A stretch of 64,000 nt of DNA from Eubacteriales bacterium (GCA_030526715.1 JAUNCG010000003.1:16947-80946); one strand, 5' to 3'. Numbered from the stretch's first letter, positions 17,755 to 26,584 are shown. Numbers and translations are program-made. Notes: generated by a model not told the origin, from the sequence alone.

Positions 17755-18522
17755 ATGTTTACGGATGAACGACAGGAAAAGATAGAGCAGTATATTTTAA
17801 AAAATGATTCGGCAAGTGTACAGGAATTGAGTACGCTGTTTTCTGTATCAGAAGTTACGATACGGAAAGATCTGGAGGAGCTTCAAAAAGGAAACCGAAT
17901 CGTACGTACCCACGGTGGGGCAAGAGTAAAATACTCAAATTCATCGTTATTTTATTTTCAGGATCTTGTAGTGAAATGTCCTGAGGAGAAACATATCATT
18001 GCGCAAAAGGCACTGGAATTTATAGAGGATGGAGACACGATTTTCCTGGATGGCTCTACTACTACGAATGAACTGGCTTTTCTGATTCAGGACAGTGATT
18101 TGAAGGAATTGAAGGTGATTACCAGTTCGCTGTCGGTGGCGATGCTGTTTCAGGAGAATGAATCATACTCGGTTATGGTAATAGGCGGTTCTCTGAATAA
18201 GAGAATGAACACTGTGGAAGGGGCTTTTATGGAGCTGCAGATGTCGTATCTGACAGTAGAGAAAGCGTTCATAGGAATCAATGGAATTGATGCTGAGTTT
18301 GGGTTTTCAACATCGGAAGTTACGGAAGCATCGGCAAAAAGGGCAATTTGCCGCTCGGCCAATCGCTGTTTTGTCATGGCAGATCACACAAAGTTTAATA
18401 AAAGGTATTTTATAAAGGCTTTTGATATAGACGGCGGTGCAGATTATCTGATCACAAATGACAGGTCTGATCTGATAGATTATTCACCATATGAGGAAAA
18501 AATAAGCCTCATTTTGGCATAA
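17755..18522 (+). CDS. DeoR-family transcriptional regulator
   Basis: 255-residue sugar-phosphate-responsive repressor. The N terminus MFTDERQEKIEQYILKNDSA with SVQELSTLFSVSEVTIRKDLEEL is the DeoR helix-turn-helix. The C-terminal DeoRC domain includes FLDGSTTTNELAF, VIGGSLN and FIGINGID, and ends with the MADHTKFNKRYF segment. It lies between the two arms of the sugar locus and probably controls both. The ribosome-binding site is weak (GCAGG a few bases before the ATG), consistent with low expression. The inducer is probably a phosphorylated intermediate, but its identity is unknown. Confidence 0.9.
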   Translation: MFTDERQEKIEQYILKNDSASVQELSTLFSVSEVTIRKDLEELQKGNRIVRTHGGARVKYSNSSLFYFQDLVVKCPEEKHIIAQKALEFIEDGDTIFLDGSTTTNELAFLIQDSDLKELKVITSSLSVAMLFQENESYSVMVIGGSLNKRMNTVEGAFMELQMSYLTVEKAFIGINGIDAEFGFSTSEVTEASAKRAICRSANRCFVMADHTKFNKRYFIKAFDIDGGADYLITNDRSDLIDYSPYEEKISLILA

Positions 18523-18624
18523 TTGCAGCGGCAATGCCGCATAAAAAGAGAATATTAAGGCGATGTGGGGACATTGCTTTAGTAGCAAAAACTATTTAAT
18601 ATTTTAATTCAAGGAGGAAAAAAC

Positions 18625-19602
18625 ATGAAACTGAAGAAAATTGCAGCATCTACATTAGTTGGAGTTATGATGGTGACTTCACTGTCAGCAGTAGCGATGG
18701 CAGGAAACAGCAAACCTCTCGAGATTGAGGGTGATTTTTCTGAAATGAATTGGGGCTTTATAGTTGGATCTTATGAGCATGTGTTCTATCAGAAGGTTGA
18801 CGAAGGAATCCGTTTGGGATGTCAGGAGATCGGTTTGCAGGAGGATCAGTACAATATCACAGACTGTAATCTGGAAGCGGATAAGGCAATTAATGCGATT
18901 CAGAATTTCACAGCAAACAAATGTAACGCCATTGCACTTGCATGCAATGATGCAGCAGGCTGCGTACCGGGTATCAATGAGGCGGCAGCAAACGGTGTGG
19001 CAATGTTTAACTTTGACTCTAAGGCAGCAGATCTGACAAATGTTATTTCTTTCGTTGGTACAGACAATTTTCAGGGTGGTGTACTTGGCGGAGAAGAACT
19101 GATCAGATTGTCAGAGGACGGAGATACGGTAGCGATTATAGGCAATCCGGAATCAGTTTCTACACTGGATCGCGAGAATGGCGCACTTCAGGCGTTGGAA
19201 GAGGCAGATCGTAATGTGCTTTCAGGCTATAACTATGAAGGCGACGCAAACCGCGCACAGGAAATCATGGAGACGATCCTTGTAGCAAATCCGGATTGTG
19301 CAGCAGTATTCTGCGCAGGCGATCCGGCGGCAACCGGAGCTATGGCAGCGATTAAGGCGGCAGGTTCTGACTGTAAGGTCGTTGGATTTGATGGAAATCC
19401 GGAAGCGCTTGAAGCTATGCTTGATGCAGAGAACGGCAAGACATGGGTATCCGAGATCGCACAGGATCCTGTTGGTATCGGCAGAGGTATCGTTGAACAG
19501 ATGGCGAAATATTTCACCACAGGTGAAGTTGATGATCAGGTTATCATGATCAATCCGTATATCATCACTGCTGAAAATGCAGCAGAGGAGTTGGGTAAAT
19601 AA
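18625..19602 (+). CDS. Sugar ABC transporter substrate-binding protein (RbsB-like)
   Basis: Extracytoplasmic receptor for a monosaccharide or similar ligand, 325 residues. A Sec signal peptide covers residues 1-26 (MKLKKIAASTLVGVMMVTSL, ending AVAMAGN) with no lipobox cysteine, as in livJ. The mature part shows the Peripla_BP_4 pattern: NWGFIVGSYEHVFYQKVDEG, CNAIALACNDAAG, FVGTDNFQGG and KVVGFDGNPEAL. ATG follows AAGGAGG by 8 bases. Followed by a strong hairpin and then the ATPase and permease genes. The ligand is unknown; genes downstream suggest a pentose, deoxypentose, tetrulose or polyol. Confidence 0.9.
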   Translation: MKLKKIAASTLVGVMMVTSLSAVAMAGNSKPLEIEGDFSEMNWGFIVGSYEHVFYQKVDEGIRLGCQEIGLQEDQYNITDCNLEADKAINAIQNFTANKCNAIALACNDAAGCVPGINEAAANGVAMFNFDSKAADLTNVISFVGTDNFQGGVLGGEELIRLSEDGDTVAIIGNPESVSTLDRENGALQALEEADRNVLSGYNYEGDANRAQEIMETILVANPDCAAVFCAGDPAATGAMAAIKAAGSDCKVVGFDGNPEALEAMLDAENGKTWVSEIAQDPVGIGRGIVEQMAKYFTTGEVDDQVIMINPYIITAENAAEELGK

Positions 19603-19661
19603 TCCAGCAGGAGTTTATTTTGAAAACGGTATAGTTTTATAAACTGCTTATTATAAGTTGA

Positions 19662-19693
19662 GAATATGCCGGGCAGTTATGCCCGGCATATTC
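19662..19693 (+). terminator. Strong hairpin between binding protein and ATPase genes
   Basis: GAATATGCCGGGC (19662-19674) pairs perfectly with GCCCGGCATATTC (19681-19693) around a 6-base loop; only a few Ts follow. It probably stabilises the binding-protein mRNA and partly attenuates the downstream genes. Confidence 0.65.
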
Positions 19694-19776
19694 TTATGAA
19701 AAGAAGGTTCAGTGTCACCGATGAGCGGTGTCCGTGCTCGCTGGCATTATAGAAAACAACGAAAGGAATGAAGAAA

Positions 19777-21267
19777 ATGGAAGCTTGTTTACAGGTAAAA
19801 AACATCTCCAAGACCTTTCCCGGTGTAAAAGCACTTACAGACATCAGCATTGATTTTTATCCCGGAGAAGCACATGCGCTTGTTGGAGAAAATGGTGCCG
19901 GAAAGTCAACTCTGATAAAAATAATTGCATCTGTATATACGGCAACGGAGGGAAAGATATATTTAGAAGGAAAGGAATGTACATTTAAATCACCGAAAGA
20001 GGCATTGGATGCAGGGATTTCTGTTATTCAGCAGGAACTTAGCATTGCACCAGATCTGACGGTTGCGCAGAATATTTATCTTGGGTGCGAACCGCGCAAA
20101 GGTATTTGCCTTGATTATAAATTAATGGAGAAGAATGCACAGAAGGTTCTTGATGAAATGGGATTGTCCATTGATGTGAAAGCCTATTGCCGTGATCTGT
20201 CGGCGGCAGAACAACAGATGGTTGAGATCGCCAAGGTAGTATCGAAAAATTCAAAAGTAGTGATTTTGGATGAGCCGACATCTTCACTTTCTGAAAAGGA
20301 GATCACATCATTGTTCCGACAGGTTCAGAGAATGAAGGAAAAAGGGGTTGCCCTGATTTATGTAACACACCGTATGAAAGAATTGTTTGAAATCTGCGAT
20401 CGTGTCACAATATTCCGCGACGGTTGCAAAACAAAAGAAATGATGATCAAAGATACGAATGAAAAAGAAATCGTAGCGAATATGATCGGAAGAGAGAATC
20501 TGACAGATTATTATAATCGTCACAAACATACAATCGGAGAAGAAGTATTCCGCGTAGAAGACTTTTCTAGTGGAAAGCTTTTTCAGAATATTAATTTTCA
20601 TCTTAATAAAGGAGAAATTTTAGGTTTTTATGGTCTGGTAGGAGCAGGCCGGACGGAGACGATGGAGGCTATTTTTGGTGCAACGACACATGAAAGCGGT
20701 AAAATGTATCTCCATGGAAAAGAAATTGTTTTCCGTAAACCGTCAGATGCGATAGCGAAAAAGGTCGGTTTTGTGACGGAGGATCGTCGACGTACGGGGT
20801 TACTTCTTGAAAAGGCTATTTCAGAAAATATTGGTCTTCCCAGTCTTTTAGCACATGGACACAGAGGGCTGGTGAATACGAAATGGGAAGCGGATGTATC
20901 GTCGGAATATAAAGAAAAGCTGGCGATCAAAGCGCCTGATATATCAAGTATTACGTCCACCCTTTCCGGTGGTAATCAGCAAAAAGTGATCCTTGCAAAG
21001 TGGCTTGCAGCCAATTCGGAGATTCTGATATTGGATGAGCCAACTAGAGGAATTGATGTAAATGCGAAATCGGAGTTCTATTCACTAATGTACAAGTTTG
21101 TGGAAAACGGCGGATCGATTATCATGATTTCTTCGGAAATGCCGGAAATCATCGGTATAGCGGATCGTGTATATGTTATGCGTGAGGGCAGGATCAGCGG
21201 AGAACTCGAAGCAGATGAATTATCTGAAGCATCGTTGATTGGAGCAGCAAGTATTACCTCTGCATGA
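19777..21267 (+). CDS. Sugar ABC transporter ATPase, tandem domains (RbsA/MglA-like)
   Basis: About 496 residues with two fused ATPase domains. Domain 1: Walker A GENGAGKST, RbsA-type signature DLSAAEQQMVEIAKV, Walker B VVILDEPTSSLSEKE. Domain 2: atypical Walker A region GLVGAGRTETMEAIFG, signature TLSGGNQQKVILAKWL, Walker B ILILDEPTRGIDVNAK. This asymmetry is normal for the family. The ATG at 19777 is 9 bases after AAAGGA; an in-frame ATG at 19768 is too close to that site. It energises the permease encoded 36 bases downstream. Confidence 0.93.
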   Translation: MEACLQVKNISKTFPGVKALTDISIDFYPGEAHALVGENGAGKSTLIKIIASVYTATEGKIYLEGKECTFKSPKEALDAGISVIQQELSIAPDLTVAQNIYLGCEPRKGICLDYKLMEKNAQKVLDEMGLSIDVKAYCRDLSAAEQQMVEIAKVVSKNSKVVILDEPTSSLSEKEITSLFRQVQRMKEKGVALIYVTHRMKELFEICDRVTIFRDGCKTKEMMIKDTNEKEIVANMIGRENLTDYYNRHKHTIGEEVFRVEDFSSGKLFQNINFHLNKGEILGFYGLVGAGRTETMEAIFGATTHESGKMYLHGKEIVFRKPSDAIAKKVGFVTEDRRRTGLLLEKAISENIGLPSLLAHGHRGLVNTKWEADVSSEYKEKLAIKAPDISSITSTLSGGNQQKVILAKWLAANSEILILDEPTRGIDVNAKSEFYSLMYKFVENGGSIIMISSEMPEIIGIADRVYVMREGRISGELEADELSEASLIGAASITSA

Positions 21268-21303
21268 TCATACATCATATTTTATCATAGAAAGGGAAAA
21301 CTA

Positions 21304-22296
21304 ATGAAAGAAATAAAGGTCAAAAAAATAATTTCGAATAATGTGATAGTTGTATTTCTAGTGTTGCTGTGCTTATTTTTCGGCATCATGAATACGAACT
21401 TTTTCTCAAGTATAAATGTTATGAATCTTTTGTCCCAGATGTGTGTAAATGCATTACTGGCCTCGGGTCTGTCCTTTGCCATTATTCTTGGCGGTATTGA
21501 TATTTCCGTAGGATCGCAGATGGCGGTAACGGGCGTTGTGGCAGCGCTGATCGCATCCAAGGTGGGGCAGATGAACTCTCTGACAGCGTTATTTATTCTG
21601 ATCCTGTCAGCGATAGTAATAGGTGTGATCATTGGCGGAGTGATCGGCAGTTTGATAGCATATGGTGGTTTGATCCCCATGATCTGTACACTGGCATTTT
21701 TGACGATACTCAGAGGTCTGGCCTATATCATCAGTGGAGGCGGTCCGATCTATGGACTGGATTCTAATTTCGGATGTCTCGGGGCAAAGCGCCTGATCGT
21801 TACCGGGAATTTTCCAAACGGTATGATTCCGACGAGTGTAATTTTTACGGTTATCATTGTATTTATCATGCACTTTATTCTGTCAAAGACGATTTTCGGA
21901 CGGCACGTTTTTGCCGTTGGCTCAAATAAAAATGTGGCGCATCTGGCAGGTATTGATGTAAAAAAAGTAACACTGATCAGCCATATGCTCTGTTCTGTCA
22001 CGGCATGTATGGCGGGTGTGGTTACGGCATCTAAATTACAGAATGGTCAGCCGAATATTGGTGAAGGATACGAGATGTTTGCGATTGCTTCCTGTGTACT
22101 TGGCGGTACTTCCCTAAATGGTGGACGTGGCTCTGTTGCGCGTGCGATGTTTGGCGTAGCAGTGATTGCAGTCATTAATAACGGAATGAATCTTCTGAAT
22201 ATTTCCGCTTACTGGCAGAAGGTCGTTATTGGCACGATCATCATCATCGCGGTGCTAGCAGATACCTTACAGCAAAAGCGCACGCAGAAAAACTAA
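21304..22296 (+). CDS. Sugar ABC transporter permease (RbsC-like)
   Basis: Membrane subunit of the importer, 330 residues with about ten hydrophobic segments. RbsC-family landmarks include ILGGIDISVGSQMAVTGVV, GGLIPMICTLAFLTILRG, GRHVFAVGSNKNVAHLAGID, SCVLGGTSLNGGRGS and WQKVVIGTIIIIAV. It is the last gene of the transporter set. The following 112 bases hold no clear gene before the promoter of deoC. Confidence 0.93.
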   Translation: MKEIKVKKIISNNVIVVFLVLLCLFFGIMNTNFFSSINVMNLLSQMCVNALLASGLSFAIILGGIDISVGSQMAVTGVVAALIASKVGQMNSLTALFILILSAIVIGVIIGGVIGSLIAYGGLIPMICTLAFLTILRGLAYIISGGGPIYGLDSNFGCLGAKRLIVTGNFPNGMIPTSVIFTVIIVFIMHFILSKTIFGRHVFAVGSNKNVAHLAGIDVKKVTLISHMLCSVTACMAGVVTASKLQNGQPNIGEGYEMFAIASCVLGGTSLNGGRGSVARAMFGVAVIAVINNGMNLLNISAYWQKVVIGTIIIIAVLADTLQQKRTQKN

Positions 22297-22408
22297 GGGT
22301 CATTCTGTTGTTGCTATCAGCGGTGTATGGAAGGATGACTACGGAAAATAGTATACAGAATTTGGATCAGTGAAGACGATATGTCGGTGGGATGGGTTCG
22401 TGAAATGA

Positions 22409-22437
22409 TTGACAAACATAAAGGGAAGTATCATAAT
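22409..22437 (+). promoter_or_regulatory. Internal promoter before deoC
   Basis: Consensus -35 TTGACA (22409-22414), 17-base spacer, -10 CATAAT (22432-22437). It would let deoC-dhaK-dhaL-rbsK be expressed independently of the transporter genes. Confidence 0.7.
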
Positions 22438-22468
22438 ACTACTAAATAAATTATTGGAGGAAATAGAA

Positions 22469-23128
22469 ATGCAGCCAAAAGAAATGTTACATTATGTAGA
22501 TCATACATTATTAAAGCCAACTGCGACATGGGAGAGCATTAAGCATCTATGTGATGAGGCGATAGAGTTTCAGACCGCATCGGTATGTATTCCGGCGTGC
22601 TATATTAAGAGAGTGCATGATACTTATGGTGAGAAGATCAATATCTGTACAGTTGTCGGTTTTCCGCTGGGCTACAGCGTGACGGAGGCGAAGCTTGTGG
22701 AGACACGTCAGGCGCTGGCAGACGGTGCAAACGAAGTGGATATGGTGGTAAATATTACAGATGTGAAAAACGGTGATTTTAAAGCGGTTGAGGAAGAAAT
22801 CGCAGCGCTGAAAAAAGAAGTGGGAGATAAGATTCTGAAGGTTATTATTGAGACCTGCTATCTGACAGAAGAAGAGAAGATCGCACTTTGTAAAGCTGTA
22901 ACCAATGCAGGCGCAGATTTTATTAAGACATCAACGGGCTTTGGTACTGGAGGCGCAACATTGGAAGATATTTTGCTGTTTAAGAAGAACATCGGACCAA
23001 ACGTGAAGATGAAGGCAGCAGGCGGTGTGCGTAGCATAGAAGATCTGGAAGCGTTTATTGAAGCCGGATGTGCGCGTGTGGGTACCAGTTCTGCTGTAAA
23101 ACTGGTAAAAGAAGTATTAGATAAATAA
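22469..23128 (+). CDS. deoC: Deoxyribose-phosphate aldolase
   Basis: Cleaves 2-deoxyribose 5-phosphate to acetaldehyde and glyceraldehyde 3-phosphate. 219 residues. The Schiff-base Lys153 is in FIKTSTGFGTGGA, the proton-relay Asp92 in EVDMVVNI and Lys182 in MKAAGGVRS; DHTLLKP at the N terminus is typical. The ATG at 22469 follows TTGGAGG. It has its own promoter. It may serve deoB/pdp products, or the sugar imported by the neighbouring ABC system; DeoC relatives acting on other aldols exist, so the locus substrate is open. Confidence 0.93.
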   Translation: MQPKEMLHYVDHTLLKPTATWESIKHLCDEAIEFQTASVCIPACYIKRVHDTYGEKINICTVVGFPLGYSVTEAKLVETRQALADGANEVDMVVNITDVKNGDFKAVEEEIAALKKEVGDKILKVIIETCYLTEEEKIALCKAVTNAGADFIKTSTGFGTGGATLEDILLFKKNIGPNVKMKAAGGVRSIEDLEAFIEAGCARVGTSSAVKLVKEVLDK

Positions 23129-23139
23129 CAAAAGCTGAG

Positions 23140-23181
23140 GAAATCCTGACAGGGCATAGAGAGTGGCGCTGTCAGGATTTC
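23140..23181 (+). terminator. Hairpin between deoC and dhaK
   Basis: GAAATCCTGACAG (23140-23152) pairs perfectly with CTGTCAGGATTTC (23169-23181). The following T-run is broken (TGTGCTTTTG), so it is probably a leaky terminator. Confidence 0.6.
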
Positions 23182-23215
23182 TGTGCTTTTGAAAAAAATA
23201 AAGGAGAAAAAGAGT

Positions 23216-24208
23216 ATGAAAAAAATTATGAATCGTGCAGAAGACTACACAGATGAGATGCTCAGAGGTATTTACGAGGTACATCGGGGGAGAGTGAAAT
23301 GTGCTGCAGATGATCTGAGATGCTATTGCACGGCAGAGAAGGTGGAAGGCAAGGTTGCCATCGTTACGGGAGGCGGAAATGGTCATCTTCCTTTATTTTT
23401 GGGCTATGTCGGAAAAGGAATGCTGGATGGATGCGGTGTTGGAGATGTATTCCAGTCGCCTTCCGGAAAACAGATTTATTACATTGCGAAGGAAGTGGAA
23501 GCGGGAGCGGGAGTCCTTTTTCTATATGGAAATTATACCGGAGATATTATGGTGTTTGATGATGCTTCGGAACGTCTGGAAATGGATGATATTGAGACGA
23601 TGTCTATTGTTGGGGCGGATGATGTGAACAGCAGTGATGATGTGAATGTTCGTCGTGGTGTGGCGGGAATTTTCTTTATGTACAAAGCAGCGGGAGCGAG
23701 AGCAATGTCAATGGGGAATCTTCAGGAGGTTTATGATGCGGCCCAGAAGGCCAAAGAGAATACCCGGACGGTAGGATTTGCACTGACACCGTGTATTATT
23801 CCTGAGAAAGGCAAACCGAATTTTGAATTACAGGAAAATGAAATGGCGATGGGTATGGGAATTCATGGAGAGCCCGGAGTCTGGAATGGACCGATCATGA
23901 CATCATCAGAGATTGCAAAAGAGAGTTGTGATACGATTTTAAAAGATATGGAAGTAAAAGAGGGCGAGGAAGTTGCAATTTTGATCAACGGTCTTGGAAG
24001 TACCCCTTTGGATGAACAGTATATTCTTGCAAATGACGTCATTTGCTATTTAAATTCCAGAGGGATCCGGGTTTACAGAAGCTGGGTTGGTGAGTTTGCA
24101 ACCAGTATGGAAATGGCAGGTGCATCTATCACAGTATGCAAAGTAGATGAGGAATTGAAAGCGTGGTTTGAGATGCCGGTGGATACGCCGTTTTATAAAC
24201 AGAACTGA
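23216..24208 (+). CDS. dhaK: Dihydroxyacetone kinase subunit DhaK, canonical active site
   Basis: Substrate-binding subunit for phosphorylation of dihydroxyacetone or a related short ketose such as erythrulose. 330 residues. All key residues are present: TGGGNGHLPLFLGYVGKGML (His57), NYTGD (Asp110) and GMGIHGEPG (His217, the hemiaminal His). ATG 23216 follows AAAGGAG by about 9 bases. It is directly upstream of a divergent dhaL, and the pair is the conventional counterpart of the unusual DhaK-like proteins on the leftward arm. PHLPLFLGY-type differences from E. coli DhaK make a non-DHA ketose plausible. Confidence 0.88.
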   Translation: MKKIMNRAEDYTDEMLRGIYEVHRGRVKCAADDLRCYCTAEKVEGKVAIVTGGGNGHLPLFLGYVGKGMLDGCGVGDVFQSPSGKQIYYIAKEVEAGAGVLFLYGNYTGDIMVFDDASERLEMDDIETMSIVGADDVNSSDDVNVRRGVAGIFFMYKAAGARAMSMGNLQEVYDAAQKAKENTRTVGFALTPCIIPEKGKPNFELQENEMAMGMGIHGEPGVWNGPIMTSSEIAKESCDTILKDMEVKEGEEVAILINGLGSTPLDEQYILANDVICYLNSRGIRVYRSWVGEFATSMEMAGASITVCKVDEELKAWFEMPVDTPFYKQN

Positions 24209-24238
24209 TGATATGATTCAAAAATGGAGAGGAATATT

Positions 24239-24877
24239 ATGGAAAGGATAACGATAGAACAGCTGCCGGCACTTTTTCGCTCAATTGCGTTACAGTTTGA
24301 AAAAAATGAGGAATTATTGTGTGAGATGGATAGTCGGATGGGAGACGGTGATCTTGGATTAACCATGAGAAAAGGATTCTGCGCTATGCCAAAGATACTT
24401 GAGGAAATGGATGAATCGGATTTTGCAAAAAAAATTCGCAAAATTGGAATGGAAATGACAGATATTGTTCCGTCTACCATGGGAATGTTGATGGGAACCG
24501 GAATTGCATTCGGAGGAAAAAATCTTGCGGGGAAAGACGGTATGGATGCAGAAGGTGTTGTTCTGTTTCTTGAAGGATATAGTGCAGGAATTGTGAAACG
24601 CGGAAAATGTGAGCGTGGAGACTGTACCGTGTTGGATGCCATTGCTGCTGCAGCGGATGAAGCAAGAAAAGCGGCCGAGGAAGGAAAAAATCTTGCCGGT
24701 GTATGTGTAGCGGCGCGGGATGGAGCGGAGAAAGGAGCTGAAGCAACCAGAGAAATGTTGCCGAAATTTGGGAAAGCAGCCGTACACAGAAATGTTGCGC
24801 TAGGGGTCATGGATCAAGGTGCAATGGCCGGATTGCTTTTTGTAAAAGGGCTGACAGATTATATTTTAAAGAAATAA
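24239..24877 (+). CDS. DhaL-type kinase subunit (divergent)
   Basis: 212-residue nucleotide-binding subunit partnered with the DhaK just upstream. The Asp cluster is present as DSRMGDGDLGLTM, with Leu where DHA-specific DhaL proteins usually have His. The GGxSG block reads STMGMLMGTG and the PGDKT block reads CERGDCTVLDA, so it differs clearly from the DhaL at 14741. Such divergence is known in kinases acting on tetruloses, but the substrate here is inferred only. Start ATG 24239 follows GAGAGGA. Confidence 0.85.
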   Translation: MERITIEQLPALFRSIALQFEKNEELLCEMDSRMGDGDLGLTMRKGFCAMPKILEEMDESDFAKKIRKIGMEMTDIVPSTMGMLMGTGIAFGGKNLAGKDGMDAEGVVLFLEGYSAGIVKRGKCERGDCTVLDAIAAAADEARKAAEEGKNLAGVCVAARDGAEKGAEATREMLPKFGKAAVHRNVALGVMDQGAMAGLLFVKGLTDYILKK

Positions 24878-24932
24878 AATTATTTTTTGTGAATAAAAGT
24901 TTGGTCTGGTCGGAGACGCAGATGGAGGAAAC

Positions 24933-25823
24933 ATGAAGGTATTAAATTTCGGTTCACTGAATGTGGATTATGTCTATCAGGTAGATCATATGGTGACGGC
25001 CGGGGAGACGTTGACATCGGATGGGAGAAGTATTTTCTGTGGTGGAAAGGGGCTGAATCAGTCGATTGCGTTGTCCCGCGCGGGAGTGCCGGTCTATCAT
25101 GCCGGGATCATCGGAACGGACGGGGATATTCTGCTGGAAAAGTGTAGAGAAAATCACGTGGATACCGAGTTTATCAGCAAGCTGGAGGAACCGGGTGGTC
25201 ATACGATTATTCAGGTCGACAGAACCGGTCAGAACTGTATTTTGCTGTATGCGGGAACCAATCGCCGGATTACAAAAGAATACGTGGATGGCGTTTTGGA
25301 GAATTTTGAAGCGGGAGATATCCTTGTGCTTCAGAATGAGATCAGTTCACTGGATTATATCATTGATCGAGCATACGAGAAGAAGATGATGATTATACTG
25401 AATCCGTCACCTTTTGATGCATTGCTGGATGCCTGCGACTTAAAAAAAGTAAGCCTGTTTATGGTGAATGAGATCGAGGGATATCAGATGACAGGGGAAC
25501 AGGATCCGGATAAGATTCTTGAAAAAATGAAGGAATTATATCCGGAAGCAGGGGTTGTACTCACGCTGGGCAGCCATGGATCCGTATATCAGGATCAAAT
25601 GGGAAGATATTATCAGGATATCTGTAAAGTGAAAGTGGTAGATACGACTGCTGCGGGAGATACTTTTACCGGATACTTTGTAGCAGCTATGTTAAAGCAT
25701 ATGCCGGTGCAGGATGGACTGGCGTTGGCTGCCAAGGCATCTGCGATCACGGTTTCCAGATCCGGTGCGGCAGACTCTATTCCAAGTGTGCAAGAAGTAG
25801 AAAGCTGGGCTTTCGGAGAATAA
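24933..25823 (+). CDS. Ribokinase-family sugar kinase (rightward arm)
   Basis: 296-residue PfkB-family kinase. FGSLNVDYVYQVDHMVTAGE, CGGKGLNQSIALSRAG, LNPSPF and the catalytic DTTAAGDTFTGYF with the base Asp fit ribokinases. The ATG follows GGAGG. Last gene of the rightward arm, ended by a terminator at 25832. With deoC in the same transcript it could be a deoxyribokinase that supplies deoxyribose 5-phosphate; ribose is an alternative. It is only moderately similar in sequence blocks to the kinase at 12897, so the two may have different substrates. Confidence 0.9.
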   Translation: MKVLNFGSLNVDYVYQVDHMVTAGETLTSDGRSIFCGGKGLNQSIALSRAGVPVYHAGIIGTDGDILLEKCRENHVDTEFISKLEEPGGHTIIQVDRTGQNCILLYAGTNRRITKEYVDGVLENFEAGDILVLQNEISSLDYIIDRAYEKKMMIILNPSPFDALLDACDLKKVSLFMVNEIEGYQMTGEQDPDKILEKMKELYPEAGVVLTLGSHGSVYQDQMGRYYQDICKVKVVDTTAAGDTFTGYFVAAMLKHMPVQDGLALAAKASAITVSRSGAADSIPSVQEVESWAFGE

Positions 25824-25831
25824 GATAGCGG

Positions 25832-25867
25832 AAAGAGCTAATGGCGGTTTGCTGTTGGCTCTTTTTT
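25832..25867 (+). terminator. Terminator of the rightward sugar arm
   Basis: AAAGAGC (25832-25838) pairs with GCTCTTT (25858-25864) and the T-run continues to 25867. Confidence 0.75.
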
Positions 25868-25902
25868 GAATGAATATTCTGACAGTGATGTGAGATTGTA
25901 TA

Positions 25903-25930
25903 TTGAGAAAATAAAAATACATGCTATGAT
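25903..25930 (+). promoter_or_regulatory. Promoter of the NUDIX gene
   Basis: -35 TTGAGA (25903-25908), 16-base spacer, -10 TATGAT (25925-25930). Confidence 0.55.
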
Positions 25931-25955
25931 GTTTGAAAAACATGTGGAGGGTAAA

Positions 25956-26552
25956 ATGAAAAACAAAACAGGACTCAGTACTCTGTGTTATATAGAAAAA
26001 GACGGGAAATATCTGATGCTGCACCGTACTGTGAAGAAAAATGACGTCAATAAAGATAAGTGGATCGGTGTGGGAGGGCATTTTGAGGAAAATGAGAGTC
26101 CGGAGGAATGTCTGCTGCGGGAGGTTCTGGAGGAGACGGGATATACGTTGACCTCATATAAATATCGTGGAATTGTGACGTTTGTATCCGGCGGTGGAGT
26201 GACGGAATATATGTCGCTTTTTTCGGCGGACGGATTTGAGGGAACCCCGATCGCATGTGATGAGGGGGAACTGGAATGGGTGGATATCGAGGCGGTATGG
26301 AATCTGAATCTCTGGGAAGGAGATAAGATCTTCTTTCGCCTGATGGATGAAGATTATCCGTTTTTCTCTTTAAAGCTGGTTTATGATGGTGTAGACGGAC
26401 TGGTATCGGCGACACTGAACGGGCAGCCCATGGAGCTGGTGGAAGCACGGGATACGCAGGGACGCAGGATTCTCAGAGAGCGGGGAGTAGATCTGCGGGA
26501 AAAAGCCCGGAAAAGTGCGGAAATCTCTCAAGGTAAATTGTCACAAATTTAA
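25956..26552 (+). CDS. NUDIX hydrolase (8-oxo-dGTP diphosphatase-like)
   Basis: 198 residues. The Nudix box is intact: GGHFEENESPEECLLREVLEE continuing into TGY, matching the GX5EX7REUXEEXGU pattern. The start of the domain (KTGLSTLCYIEKDGKYLMLHR) fits MutT-like 8-oxo-dGTP diphosphatases of Clostridia. A C-terminal extension of about 60 residues follows the domain. ATG 25956 is preceded by GGAGGG; an upstream in-frame start at 25866 overlaps the terminator and promoter. Monocistronic. Actual nucleotide substrate is inferred. Confidence 0.87.
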   Translation: MKNKTGLSTLCYIEKDGKYLMLHRTVKKNDVNKDKWIGVGGHFEENESPEECLLREVLEETGYTLTSYKYRGIVTFVSGGGVTEYMSLFSADGFEGTPIACDEGELEWVDIEAVWNLNLWEGDKIFFRLMDEDYPFFSLKLVYDGVDGLVSATLNGQPMELVEARDTQGRRILRERGVDLREKARKSAEISQGKLSQI

Positions 26553-26584
26553 CAGTATATTTTAGCACATGTTGCACAAAATCA

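Noticed and set aside
22409..22468. Upstream extension of deoC from a TTG at 22409
   Set aside because: That TTG is part of the -35 box, and the start at 22469 has a strong ribosome-binding site and the usual DeoC N terminus.
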